Below are positions 45,763-56,484 of a DNA stretch of 64,000 bases, in pieces. Numbering within the stretch: the stretch's first letter is position 1; each line of letters begins with the position of its first letter. The notes under the pieces were generated by a model. That model did not search any database. It had not been told where the DNA came from and saw nothing but the letters and a program-made list of their open reading frames with translations. The position numbers and the translations under genes were made by a program. Source of the stretch: Verpa conica (taxonomy: Eukaryota > Ascomycota > Pezizomycetes > Pezizales > Morchellaceae); NCBI GenBank assembly GCA_033030425.1, contig JAUFSD010000018.1, positions 310,001-374,000 of the forward strand. Direction: 5' to 3'.

Positions 45763-47402
45763 TTTTAGTGGTGTATTGTACTAGCCGAAAATAAAGCCAG
45801 TTCGATTTGGTACTAAGCAACGTCAGAGGTGGAGATCGTTACAGCAGGCATTGAAACTAAAGAAACAGAAAAGCCTCATAAGCCTGTAGTAGGATTTACT
45901 GATATGAATGGGGATAGCGGGGCTTGTTGCTGATATTTCTTTTTGGGTGTAGAATCCGCTGCCTACATGTATCTAGCCGAACAGACCCTATTTCCCAGCG
46001 ATTACATACATGTAGCCCATGTACCTTCTCTATGAAAAACCCAATTAAGGTTAGTGTATATAGTTACATATACAGCTTTGATTTATATCATGGAGGTATT
46101 TAGCACACTAGTGGTAAAGAAATTTATTCATATATCATTAGATTTGGTACTCAAGTGTGATGCCACCATGGTTATGCGTAGCTGAGTCCTTAGCATCAAT
46201 AAAATGCCTATAGTTACCACGGACCTTGATCTGGTGATAATTTCTTATATATCTACTCAACAAAAATATCTCGGAAGGAGGTAGGCCCTCGATCGCTAGA
46301 ATCCTACATGTATTTTGTAGCAGGATCAACGTACCATTTAAACTACAAATATATGAAGTATATAGTAGCTAGTCAGATTTTTTCTAGTAGACCTTCTAGG
46401 TGTAGTGAGATATAATGCTATTGATTTTCTGGGTAAATGCTATAATGAAGGCACTCTCTTAGAGATAACAAGGCTATAGTAGTAAAGATGCTTGGGGGAA
46501 GGGGGCAAGATAGCAAACACGGGTGCTCATTGAGTTACATCGGGCAGGTTTAGGGCTATACTAAAGAGCACTGCTTATAAGAAACTAGAAAATTCGCTCG
46601 GGGCGTTTTGTTTGTGTCTTTGCCCCTCTTTAAGAAAACAAGGAAGGTCATGACGCTGGAAATAAGGAAAAGGTGCCTACGTATAGAAGCCTAACTACAT
46701 TGTAGTCTGTAAATTGTATAGAAAGGGTAAACGTTGAAATTACCTCTAAAATAGAGGTATTTTTGCGGCTAAGTATATATTCTAGGTAACTCTAAGGCTT
46801 ATGGACCTATTTTTATCCCCCTTTGTTTATACATAAACTACTTACATCACACATTATCACTCGCCCTACCGGTAATTTTATGCTGTTGTAGAAGCTTCCA
46901 AATATGGATAGCTGATGAAGGATCATAAAGGATCACGGATATGGGTCACGTTTCTCTCAATTAACTATGTTTGGGGATCCAGGCAAGGCATCCTATGTGA
47001 AGATTTAGGATTTTGAAGCATATCTCTCTATATCCCTATCCCCTTTAGACAATCGAATCGGCACATTTTGCTTCAGGTACAAATGCTGGCCTCCCAAAAG
47101 AGTAAGGTTGTACACTAATATTGTTGAAGAGATTTTGTGTCGGCCCCAGGCCCGAGTCACGCTTACTCAGCAGGGGAGAGGGTCATCTTTGATACGGTAA
47201 GTAATTTATTGATTAAAAAGAATGAGAAAACTCTATGAAATAAAATAACATTTACTATTGATAACACGATATTTAAATGCTGCTCTTTCCTCTATACGAA
47301 AGAATTGGTATCTATGAAGTGATAATAGGGAGGGAAGCGCTCATTTTCATTATCTAGTAACTATATATCTCACTATATTTCCTGATGAAGGTATAGAGTA
47401 TA
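45763..47402. other. Spacer between R7 copies D and E
   Basis: About 1.6 kb of AT-rich DNA. It holds one copy of a duplicated segment (46854-47090, listed separately) and TACATGTA at 45964-45971, 46007-46014 and 46305-46312. No gene recognised. Confidence 0.4.
46854..47090. repeat. Duplicated intergenic segment, copy 1
   Basis: Similar in the same orientation to 50110-50332. Shared blocks include GTTGTAGAAGCTTCC / GTTGTAGATGCTTCC, TAGCTGATG, GGATCCAGGCAAGGCA and TAGACAATCGA. Both copies lie between R7 elements. Confidence 0.75.
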
Positions 47403-48300
47403 ATTAATCTAGTCTAATCTGCTTATGATATATAGCTTACCACTTCTAATAGAAAAAGTACTATTGTGCTTGAAATAATGAGAAGAAACTTACGTATTGT
47501 CACCCATGTCCCCACAATCGCTGCCTAATCTATCCATTCCACAAACAGATTAAGACTAAACATCCAAATTTTTAGATTTTTTTTCCTACAGGTCACACAC
47601 ATTAGTGGGATGAGAAACAACTTTTGTATGTGTGGGGGAGGGGATAGACTTTTTATTTTTATTTTATTTTTTATTTCTCTGGTACTCTTTTTCCAGTTAG
47701 CTGGGGAAATGATCAAAACGCCCAATGAAGAGTGGTATATTACTTTTCGTCATTCATACCTATCGAGCTAGCGAGCTCATCGCGTAACTCTCCTTTCCTA
47801 TTATACCGTAATCATAACCCCCTCCCCCATATCCAACTTAATGAAAGGCGGTGAATTCTGATTCCTTGAAAAGCCCCTACTAGAGGTGGCCTCACCCATG
47901 CATATTGCTAACTCAAGCTAGTTTTATCTCTCGAAGAAACTGGCTGTATAGTCTTCCTCACAAAATCTCTACCGTCAATACTCCCACTAAAGGTGGCCTC
48001 ACCCATATTGCTAACTCGAGCTAGTTCTATCTCTCGATTGAACCAACTTTATAGTCTGCCATATAGAAACTCTGCCGCCAATACTATCCCTGAAATCCAC
48101 CTAGTAAAGGGTGGGGTCAAAGCTATAATCACAGTTCATCAGCCGTGGTTAGCGAAAAGGAGAAGAAAATGGAGGAGTTTCGGAGCAAGCAAGAACAGGT
48201 AAGAAAATTTGAATGAGCAGATAGAGGGGAAAAGAGAGGTGGTCATGGGTGGTGTGGTATATATATGTATGTCTGCTCCAATCTTGGCATTAAGGCAACC
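47403..48300 (-). repeat. R7 repeat family, copy E
   Basis: Minus-strand order from 48300: GGTTGCCTTAATGCCAAGAT (48300-48281), TATATATACCACACC (48268-48254), leader with ATCTGCTCATTC, start site changed to ACGGCTGATG (about 48147-48138), TTATAGCTTTGACC (about 48128-48115), a 107 bp tandem duplication, poly-A tract (47677-47649), AAATTTGGATG (about 47573-47561), AGCGATTGTGGGG (47521-47510), donor GTAAGT (47493-47488), TTCTATTAG acceptor-like site 47 nt on, then GATTAGACTAGATTAAT (47420-47404). Confidence 0.75.
47885..48098. repeat. 107 bp tandem duplication in R7 copy E
   Basis: Two units start with GGTGGCCTCACCCAT at 47885 and 47992. They share ATTGCTAACTC, TATCTCTCGA and CGTCAATACT / CGCCAATACT blocks. 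Confidence 0.8.
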
Positions 48301-48769
48301 AAAAGTTGATGACCGCGCACATACTTGTCCGCCAGGGTAAGAACCAGAAAACAAGGGGGACAATTTTGTATGGTGTGGCGTCGTGCACAGATATTCTGCC
48401 ATACACATCGTGACCCCCCGGTTTTCTGGTTCTTACCCTGGCGAATAAGTACATGTTTTGATACGAGCATAACCTCATATAATAGAGCACATCAATTAAA
48501 AAGTCTACAAAGTCATTTCTTTAGACAGGGCATCCTATGCACCTAAAAAACGAGAAGAAAAAAACCCACCATTAAATCCAATCCTAAATTTCCTGCTCCC
48601 CTCTATAACTTACTCGGAAAGTAAAACTTATTACCTCTTATCCTTAAGAAAACCACAGTTTCAATACGTAAAAGATCTAATATGTAAGTTTATAGGCCTG
48701 CAACCTTTCTATGGCGAGAAGCTGGCACTTTTTGTTCAATAGTCAAGTTATTCATAGGTAGTAACCCTT
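48301..48769. other. Spacer between R7 copies E and F
   Basis: About 470 bp. A direct inverted pair is visible: CCAGGGTAAGAACCAGAAAAC-like sequence near 48334-48353 and its inverse near 48419-48440 (arms of about 20 bp, spacer about 65 bp). No gene recognised. Confidence 0.45.
48334..48440. repeat. Inverted repeat, ~20 bp arms
   Basis: CGCCAGGGTAAGAACCAGAA (with AACAAGG after it) near 48332-48357 is matched by the inverted GGTTTTCTGGTTCTTACC ... TGGCG near 48419-48442. Confidence 0.7.
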
Positions 48770-49748
48770 TATTAATCTAATCTAATTCTAACACTGCTAT
48801 GTCTATCCCGTTTTTTCTAACAAAAGAAAGAAAGAAAAGTAAAACACTCGCGCTAGATATAACGAGAAATAAACTTACAAGTCTCTTTCCACACAATCGC
48901 TGCCGACCAGTCCAGAAACTCCAGTGACAGGAGTGGTAATGGACTAAGCAGGCATCCAGAATTTTTTTGATTTTTTCTATAGGTTATGTTAGAGGTTATA
49001 GAGAGATGGGGAGGGGAGGAATGGGAATTGCATATTGGGGATCGAGGGGGGGCGAACTTTTTTTTTTTTTTTTGGTTTTATTTTGTGCCACAAGAAAATG
49101 CAGCGGGTCTCTCCCCAGCTGCAGACAGGGAAGAGATGGTATTGGACGAGATCAGGTGGGTGAAGTCAAGTAGGCGAGATTTGTCGAAATATGACTGGCG
49201 AAAACTGGCGAGCGAAAACTGGCGGGCAAAATTATGCTGGCGAGGTCGGGCAGGCGAGATCGAACAAAAGGTCTGGCGGACAAGATTGGACAGAATCTGA
49301 CTCTAGCACTGTGTAGATCCTAGCATTGTTCTGGGTTCCAAAGCAAGAAGAAGAGGATTACGATCATTGAATCGAATATCTATAACCCCTGATAAGATTT
49401 CGATTTTGGTTGTGTATCGACTAAATTCGCTTAATTTTCCAAAAGACTAGCCGAGAAGACAGGCTTGGTGGTGGTGGTGGAGGAGAGAGAGAGAGACTGC
49501 ATGAGTCAAACCTGAGGCTCCCGTCAGCCATGATTATCAATAGAATGGAAGCTATAGCGGAGATGAAGGGTGGCTCGAGACAGTAAACATGAACATGAAC
49601 CGGGGTAAAAACGAACAAACACAGTGGGATAAGCAGATGTGTAGAAGAATAAGAGCAGTGAGGGATGAAGGTGTGGTATTATATACATTTCTTACCCTAC
49701 CGCCCTGCATATAATCTTGGCAGGAACTCAGTATTCAGGCCGCCAACC
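48770..49748 (-). repeat. R7 repeat family, copy F
   Basis: Minus-strand order from 49748: GGTTGGCGGCCTGAATAC ... GCCAAGATT (49746-49713), TATATAATACCACACC (about 49687-49670), leader with CATCTGCTTATCCC, ATGGCTGAC at 49531, a region with GGCGAG/GGCGAAAAC short repeats (about 49290-49160), poly-A tract (49073-49059), TCTGGATGCC (about 48960-48950), AGCGATTGTGTGG (48901-48889), donor GTAAGT (48878-48873), CTTTTGTTAG acceptor-like site about 62 nt on, then TTAGATTAGATTAATAAA (48787-48770). Confidence 0.75.
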
Positions 49749-50109
49749 GTAATGAGTTTGTGCATATACATGAGGTTTGTACACCGCTTATATCTAGCTA
49801 CTGGAGAAGGCACTATTATATGTTATAGAAATATATAATACGCTAGAGGATGAAATAGTTAGGTGTAACTATTCTAAAATATATGTAATATTCAAGTGGG
49901 ATATCATATGATAGTTAGGCTTTGCCTACTTGAATACATGTATGTTACTATTGCTGTGAATCTCTCTTCTGGCTAGAGAAGTCTTATTGTTAACTACCTA
50001 ATACCTAGCTCCCTACACCGAGAATCGTGATACTAGTCTACTTCTTGTTCTGAAGTCTTATCCTATACCTATCTATCTATGTGATCCCATAACACAGCAA
50101 TTAAATCAC

Positions 50110-50332
50110 AGTTTCGCACTCGATACGAATAATTGTCATGTGTTGTAGATGCTTCCTAATAAGGGTAGCTGATGGGGGGGTTTCATGAGTCACGTGTTTC
50201 TCTATTTGCTATGTTTGAGGATCCAGGCAAGGCACCCCATATTAGGGCTTAGGGTTCTCTCTTTTAGAGCATATATCGATAGATCTATCTCTATTAGACA
50301 ATCGATTCAGCACCTTTTACTTCAGGTTATGA
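50110..50332. repeat. Duplicated intergenic segment, copy 2
   Basis: Direct-orientation relative of 46854-47090; see that entry. GGATCCAGGCAAGGCA and TTAGACAATCGA are shared exactly or nearly so. Confidence 0.75.
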
Positions 50333-50577
50333 GCCCGGGTCACGCCTAAACAACCGTTCCAGGACATACACACTCTCAGTACCTACCATCCCATACCCGA
50401 GAAGCTTGGCATATATCTTGGCATCTGCCTTCTCTCTTAGCACTTCCTCTATAGGCTTAGCCCTCCTTGGCACTGCCCTTTCTACAATAACGTCAACCAG
50501 TCAACCCTTTGCCTACCCCTCTATCAACCACATAATACTCTGAAGATACCCCAGGCACCTACAGCTGCAAACACGGC

Positions 50578-50860
50578 AAAGGCGTACTCCTAAACAACAA
50601 CAACTGTCTTCAGCGGCACATCAACATCACCAACTTCCTGCAGGTTGACGGGTCTTTTGAGCTTACCATTGGCCAAGAGCAACCTCCTAATGGGGCAGCA
50701 AGTCTAAGGGACTACAGAAGGCGCCAAGGGAAAGCAAAAGACCCGTCAGCTTGTAGGAAGTTGGTGATGTTGATGCGCCACTGACGATAGTTGTTATTTA
50801 GCAGTACGTCTTTGACTTTAGTTGTTGTTGTTTAGGAGTACGCCTTTGACTTCATCATGA
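50578..50860. repeat. Long inverted repeat, ~80 bp arms
   Basis: Left arm 50578-50660 (AAGGCGTACTCCTAAACAAC ... GACGGGTCTTTTG) is matched in inverted orientation by about 50738-50820, roughly 85-90 percent identical by eye. The right side also carries a second, closer match to the outer 28-30 nt of the left arm (about 50821-50855), so the right end is duplicated. Spacer about 75 nt. Confidence 0.8.
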
Positions 50861-51567
50861 TAGCGTTATTTCCAACTGAGTAGATATTCTAGTGACCTGT
50901 ACTCGGGCGTTAATTAAAACTCGGAATAGTTATAACCACCAAAATGTGCATAGTGGTATAATAACAACGAGAAAGCTAGTGTGAATTTGTAGTATTTTAA
51001 TCTGTACTTCAAGTAAATATTAACTAGTCTTAACTACATCTGGAGCCTATTTACTAGGGGTTTTTGATGGTGTTTTGATGTGGTTATGAAAATTCCGAGT
51101 TATTAGTTAACGCGCGAGTATTTTGCGAGGAAAGAGGACGGGAGTTAATTGAGAAAGATGATTACATGTACTTCTGATCTCTAAAATACTCTGCTGGGGT
51201 GTGAAGATGGGACAGCGGAGATCTCCACTCTATGGGGTCACTATAGAAAAATTGTGAGACCCGTTCCATCTTCACCCCCCTACCCCTAGTACTATTACCA
51301 AGCTGATCCAGACACCGGATCTATAGTTTATCCGGCAATCAATGATAGAAGATCACCAAGGCCGCTAATAACCGACTATAGTCGTAAATGGGTAACAGGG
51401 CCGGCTAACCGCTCTTCTTTAATACTAATAGCCTTAGGCCCACCATAGAAAGAGGTGCATAGTAGAATTGAGGGTGAAAGGTACTAGTTTTCGCGACCAA
51501 CGGGTATCTCATATAAAATACTTCTTAAGGCACAGAGAATATATGCATGTGTATAGGTAATATCTTT

Positions 51568-52434
51568 CATTCATCTAATCTAGTTCAAGTCGTCCCGCTT
51601 CTCCAGAAAAAGAGAAAAAAGAAATAATACCCACACCAAAAATAAGGAAGAGGTTCAACTTACGCGAGTGCGCTCATGCCCCACAATCGCTGCTCAGTAA
51701 GCCATGATGGCAGCAGAGCATCCAAATTTTTCATTTTTTTTTTTTCTAAAAACAATGTTAGAGGAGGAGAGGATTAAGTATAAGTAAGAGGAACAAACTT
51801 TTTTTTTAGGGAGGTTTTATTTTTTATTTGTCTGGGCCCGCACTTTTCAGCGCAGGCTTGCCGCAGTGGCAGCAGGTTGTTGTTGGTCACTGTGACCCTA
51901 GCTATTGTGCATCTCTTCAGTGGAAGAGAGCTACTGATTCTTCTTGTCAAACCCTCTGGGCCGACTATTCTCTTAATCCTATCTACCGGGAATCCGGCGT
52001 GAGGCTTGGCTTCATTCATCTAGCTTCGTAAAGCGGTGGTCTGTTCTTTGAAACGCAAAGAGACAGATTTTCATTTGAGCATCTCTTTAATTTTCCCTTC
52101 CTCTTATGTCCACTATTCTGTTGCGGTGGGAGGGGCGAGCTCGATTTCTTGTACCCTGCGTACGCGATGCGCGTTTCAGGGTCTTTTAACTGGTGACTCC
52201 ACCCAGGGACGGAGCCTTCTCTTATATTACTGTGTGGGTCATGCTATAACCAAGGTTCTCGTCAGCCATGATCGTGAGTGAATAAAAGAAAAACAAAAAA
52301 CAAAAAGTCTATTCGAAGTAGACAAGAACAGGTAAAGAAAGCGGGACTGAGTAGATGGAGAAGGAAGGGAGGGATGAGGTGTGGTTGTATGATCTTATAC
52401 CCGTTGGTCTCTGGTCTTGGCATTCAGGCAGCCC
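51568..52434 (-). repeat. R7 repeat family, copy G
   Basis: Minus-strand order from 52434: GGCTGCCTGAATGCCAAGAC (52433-52414), TATAAGATCATACAACCACACC region (TATAA near 52400), leader with CATCTACTCAGTCCC, ATGGCTGAC at 52269, GGTTATAGCATGACC, a diverged centre, poly-A tract (51808-51799), AAATTTGGATGC (about 51728-51716), AGCGATTGTGGGG (51691-51679), donor GTAAGT (51663-51658), then CTAGATTAGATGAATG (51592-51568). Confidence 0.75.
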
Positions 52435-52927
52435 GCGGCTTAGCTGTGCAGGGTTTTGGTAAGTGCTCTACATGTAGAATGTATCCGTTATATGATGAGT
52501 TTACCATAACCCTCAGCCGAACCATAGCCTCTCACTCGTCCTTTACATTGACCAGTACCGGAAATTATAAAAACAGCCCTCCAAACTAGTTTCTCAAATC
52601 ATATCAAACATCTCGAGAAATAAAGCCCCGATCTAGATAAGAAGACAACTCCTCTATAACCTTCATCCACAATAGAACAAATAAGTGATTACTTTTGACC
52701 CCTAACCCTCACTACACCCCCTTACAAACAAGGACGAAAACAGAAACTCTCGCTAAACCAACATCCAACCATCAAAGAGAATAAATCCCCAAACATGCAA
52801 TCGCAAGAAAGAAACAAATACACCTAGGAAACCCAGCAAATTACAACCAAGTCACATCATCTACATCCGCCCATAAGCCAAACAAAACAAAACCCCAGGA
52901 AAAACAAGTACCCCAGAAAGAATTAGC
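52435..52927. other. Intergenic gap between R7 copy G and VPS54
   Basis: About 490 bp, A/C-rich toward VPS54, probably its 3' untranslated region. TACATGTA at 52469-52476. Confidence 0.4.
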
Positions 52928-55900
52928 CTAATGCATTGCGTCCCTATCCCTCCCCCCATTTAACACCGGTGTCCCACTCCTACTATTCAACCCATTCGGC
53001 CTCACTACTTTCCCTCTCGCTGCCTCCAGTAGTGCCGCTCCTGAGTCCCCGAAACCGTCTAGCTTACTCAACCGTTCATTAAAGGTCTGTGCATCTTTCA
53101 CGATCCTAATAACAAGTTAGCTAACGTCGTAAATAAGTTCAAATATTAGATAAAGAACATACCTCATCTTTCCACCTTCACTTCTCACTACAACCTCCGC
53201 CCACCCCTCCCGTAGGCGCCACTTATAATCCTGAAACACCGGTTCCATAATGCTTAGAAGCGTCTCGTTCGGTAGATGCTTACTTAATACTTTATGTAGT
53301 ACTGTTGTCTCGCGACATAACGTGTCCATATAGTATTTCTCTGGATCGCCTCCTTGGTCCACCCAATCACGCTCCCAGTCCATTTTAATTAAATTATTGA
53401 CATGAATGCGTGCGCGGTCAGACATGATGGACGTGAGTTTGGAGTGTATTTCTGTTTGGTATTGTTGGTATGTCTAGTGGGGTTAGTTGGTGGGTTATCA
53501 TGAGAGGTAGATTACGTACTCGTTTAACTTTATCAAAATCCGCCAATACACCCCCGGCATTCGCTCCTCCTCGCCTTCGGACACATTCCCTGATATATGG
53601 GATTAATGCGACTACCACGCTGAGCCCTTGACTTGCCATCGCCAAGTGCTTCGTAGTGATACTCTTTAACCCCGCTGTTTTTGTCGCTCCAGCGCCAAGA
53701 ATTAACTGGTAGGTACGACTATTATGCACTTTCAAAAAGCTTAGTAGGTTTTGGGCAATATCAGCGGCCATACCAGGCATTACTACTACTAGTCTCAAAT
53801 AGATCTCTAGCTCTTTTAATACCATGAGACCAGACTCTGGGAGAATAAAGGTAGAATCATCAACTGTTGCATGTGCCTTCTTCGGGGGGTCGCCGTTTAC
53901 TTGTGGGGTACCATTTTCCAGGGGGGGAGTGGGGGCACTATTTGTACTCGGGGTTGCATTCCCGTTAGTTGTAGGTACAGCTGGTGTACTCTCCTCCTCC
54001 CGTAGCTCCCAAATCCTGCCACTCCTAACCCACTCTTCTGGATCCCTCGTCGCACTCTCACAAATTCGATTCACTCCAGCCTGCCGTGATTCATCCCACT
54101 CCCTCGGTGCCCACCGATCTTTCTCTAGCCCCTCTGCCAATGCTCGAATCCTCTCCTTTTGCCACTTTTCAAGGAATTCTCTAATCTGGTTACTTATAGC
54201 GTTTTGTAGCCCGCTTCCAACTCTTACAGACATAGCCTCACATTCCTGGGTAAACAATCTGTTGAGTGTAAAGTAGCGAAGAAACCACTCGGGAGAGTAA
54301 GATGTCACTTGCTCTGTTCGGACCCTTACGATCTTAACAATCTGAGACTGTGCAATTTCCACTGCGGAGGAGATGAGGTCAGATATATCCATGTTGATTG
54401 CATCTCCACCACCTATAGGACCAGGATGGTGCGGAAAGCCGTTGATACGGTCTAAACCTGGCGAAGTAGCTCTCGAATCACCATTCGTGATAGCCCCGAA
54501 CCCGTTCTGCTCTAGCCGTGGACTTAACATACCCCCCACCCCTGTCTCCCCCATTCGCATTGTCACATCCAGTAGCATCTTCTGCTGGGTCCCAAGTCGG
54601 CGTATTAGTTCAGACACACCAGTATAGATTCTTACTAATAAATCCTCTGCATCTGCTGGGCCAAGACTTCGGAGCGAGCGTGCAAGGAGCATGGATTTAT
54701 CTTGAGAGCTTCTGATGCCGCCAGAGCGAGAATTTGTCATTGATGACATGATAGATTCGTTATCATCGTCGCTGGGCATGTTTCTCCGTATAAGTGATTT
54801 TGCTTCTTTTATGACAGCATCACGATAGGCCTGAACAGCTTCATTGACATGTTTTGCGCGTTGCAGTCCGTTGAGATGTCGCATTAACAGGGAACGGAGG
54901 CTATGAGACAACTGTGTATATTCCGGGGGTAACGATGAAGAGCGTGGTGGGGGTTGGAGGTTGTTTTGTTGTTTTGCTGATACAAACCGCTGGTACTGAT
55001 CCCGCTGGAAGGACTGGGCGAAGCGGCGAAGAGTTTCGGCCGGGGGCACACGGTTGACGTGTTCCCGAACATCGGAAAGGAGGGACTCGACGAAACGAGT
55101 TTCGAAGGCCTTCCCGATACGCCAGCGGAGGTGATGAAGGTCGGAGTTGACAGCCTCAAGAGATTTGACAGGGCGGAGGTCAATCCCATCTGGTTCCCCT
55201 TCGCCTGAGATGAGGCGCTCGGTTTCAACAACACCGGCAAGGGCAGCCTCGATCTCAGATTGCTCGAGGGAGCGCTCAACGCCATGACAGGATGCAAGAA
55301 CCCGTTCCATCTGTTTCGCAGCCCGCTCGAGACGCGCTATGTTATCACGGCGACGGCGGAGTCGGACAATTTCGAGACCTTTAACAGCTTGTTCTTCGTC
55401 GAGTTGGACAAGCTGTTTTCGGAGTCCTTGAATCTTTTGAACAGATGCGGTAGCCTCACTATGGAGTTCTCTAAGATCGCCGAGGGCGGCGAAGAATGAA
55501 GAGGACGCAGTAGAGATAGATGAGATGAGATGAACCTCAATGGTGTCCATATACCAAGATAGTTTCTCTTGTAGGATTGCGTTTGTAGCGAGGGCCCGGC
55601 GCTGAGATGTTATAGAGGACGTAGATGCTGCTGAGGACTCTACATGCCCCTCTGTTATAGAAGCTGCAGGACGAACTACATCTGAACGCTCACTGACCAC
55701 GTCGAATGTCCGTGGGTTCTCGAGATGGAAGTTTTCTTCAAAGTAGACTGGTGGAACCGTAGACAGTGGTGTCATTGCTAAAGACCCCCTCCTGACTCTC
55801 CCAGGTTTCTTTGGAGACCCATTCTGTGAAACACCCTTTGCTTCTCGTGGTCCTGTATTCTCTCCAGAACCCGCAACAGATTCTGCCACACTTGGAGCTG

Positions 55901-56484
55901 GCGATACTCCAGAACCTCCAGATAGCTGTCGCTGAGGCACATTGCTCAGTCGGATATGCTCCTCTAGCCCTAAATCCTTTGAACGTCTGTACTTTTCGTA
56001 CTCGGCTGAGATAGCTAGATATGGTGTGAACTCGCTCGGCTTCACCTTCGGAATAGAAGAGAGTGTAACCGGGGGTATGTCTCCAGGTCTTGGACGGACG
56101 GCGTTACTCGCGCGGGTAACCGGGTGGTCGAGGAGGGCGGCGATCGCTGGAGGAATCGTTCAGCTAACGCGGAGTTCACGGCGGGAGAGAGGAGGAGGAG
56201 GAGGAGGAGGAGGAGGAAGGGCGGTACAACATACATGAGCTGTTGGCACCACCTCCGGGATAGTCCTTTGAGGCCCGCCAGTCGACTACAGTGCCTATAG
56301 TAGACCCAAGGGAGATTATGGAGCTTGCTGTGGAGCCGCGGCGGTCTCTTGGGGAGCGGGATGGGCGTGGGTGGCCAAAGGCTGCTGTAAGATCTGTCAT
56401 TGAGGCAGATGGTGAGAGAATTGGTGACAGGAGGCCGACAGAGTCCATGGATGGGCGACCACGGGAGGGAGACGGAGAGGCCAT
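52928..56484 (-). CDS. VPS54: GARP complex subunit Vps54
   Basis: Subunit of the GARP tether that captures endosome-derived vesicles at the trans-Golgi. Inferred exons on the minus strand: 56484-56235, 56146-53520, 53473-53163 and 53105-52928, giving 1121 residues. The order fits the family: Ser/Pro-rich N-terminus, IPKVKPSEFTPYLAISAEYEKYRRSKD, coiled-coil region (HLISSISTASSSFFAALGDLRELHSEATASVQKIQGLRKQL), the central Vps54-N domain, and a C-terminal domain ending IHVNNLIKMDWE ... HKVLSKHLPNETLLSIMEPVFQDYKWRLREGW. Exon 1 to 2 joining is set by phase and AIAALLDHPVTRAS. The start MASPSPSRGRPS is preferred over upstream in-frame ATGs, which lie in promoter-like sequence. Divergent from MCM5. 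Confidence 0.92.

Larger units (their letters stand above)
49749..51567. other. Spacer between R7 copies F and G
   Basis: About 1.8 kb. Contains the second copy of the duplicated segment, a long inverted repeat (50578-50860) and TACATGTA at 49935-49942 and 51163-51170. The stretch 50340-50720 reads in part like decayed coding sequence but has stops and no family match. Confidence 0.4.

Noticed and set aside
40510..52434. R7 copies as solo LTRs of a known element
   Set aside because: Not excluded, but I see no matching terminal TG...CA with target duplications, and an intron-like unit inside each copy is atypical. Left as an alternative, not as a call.
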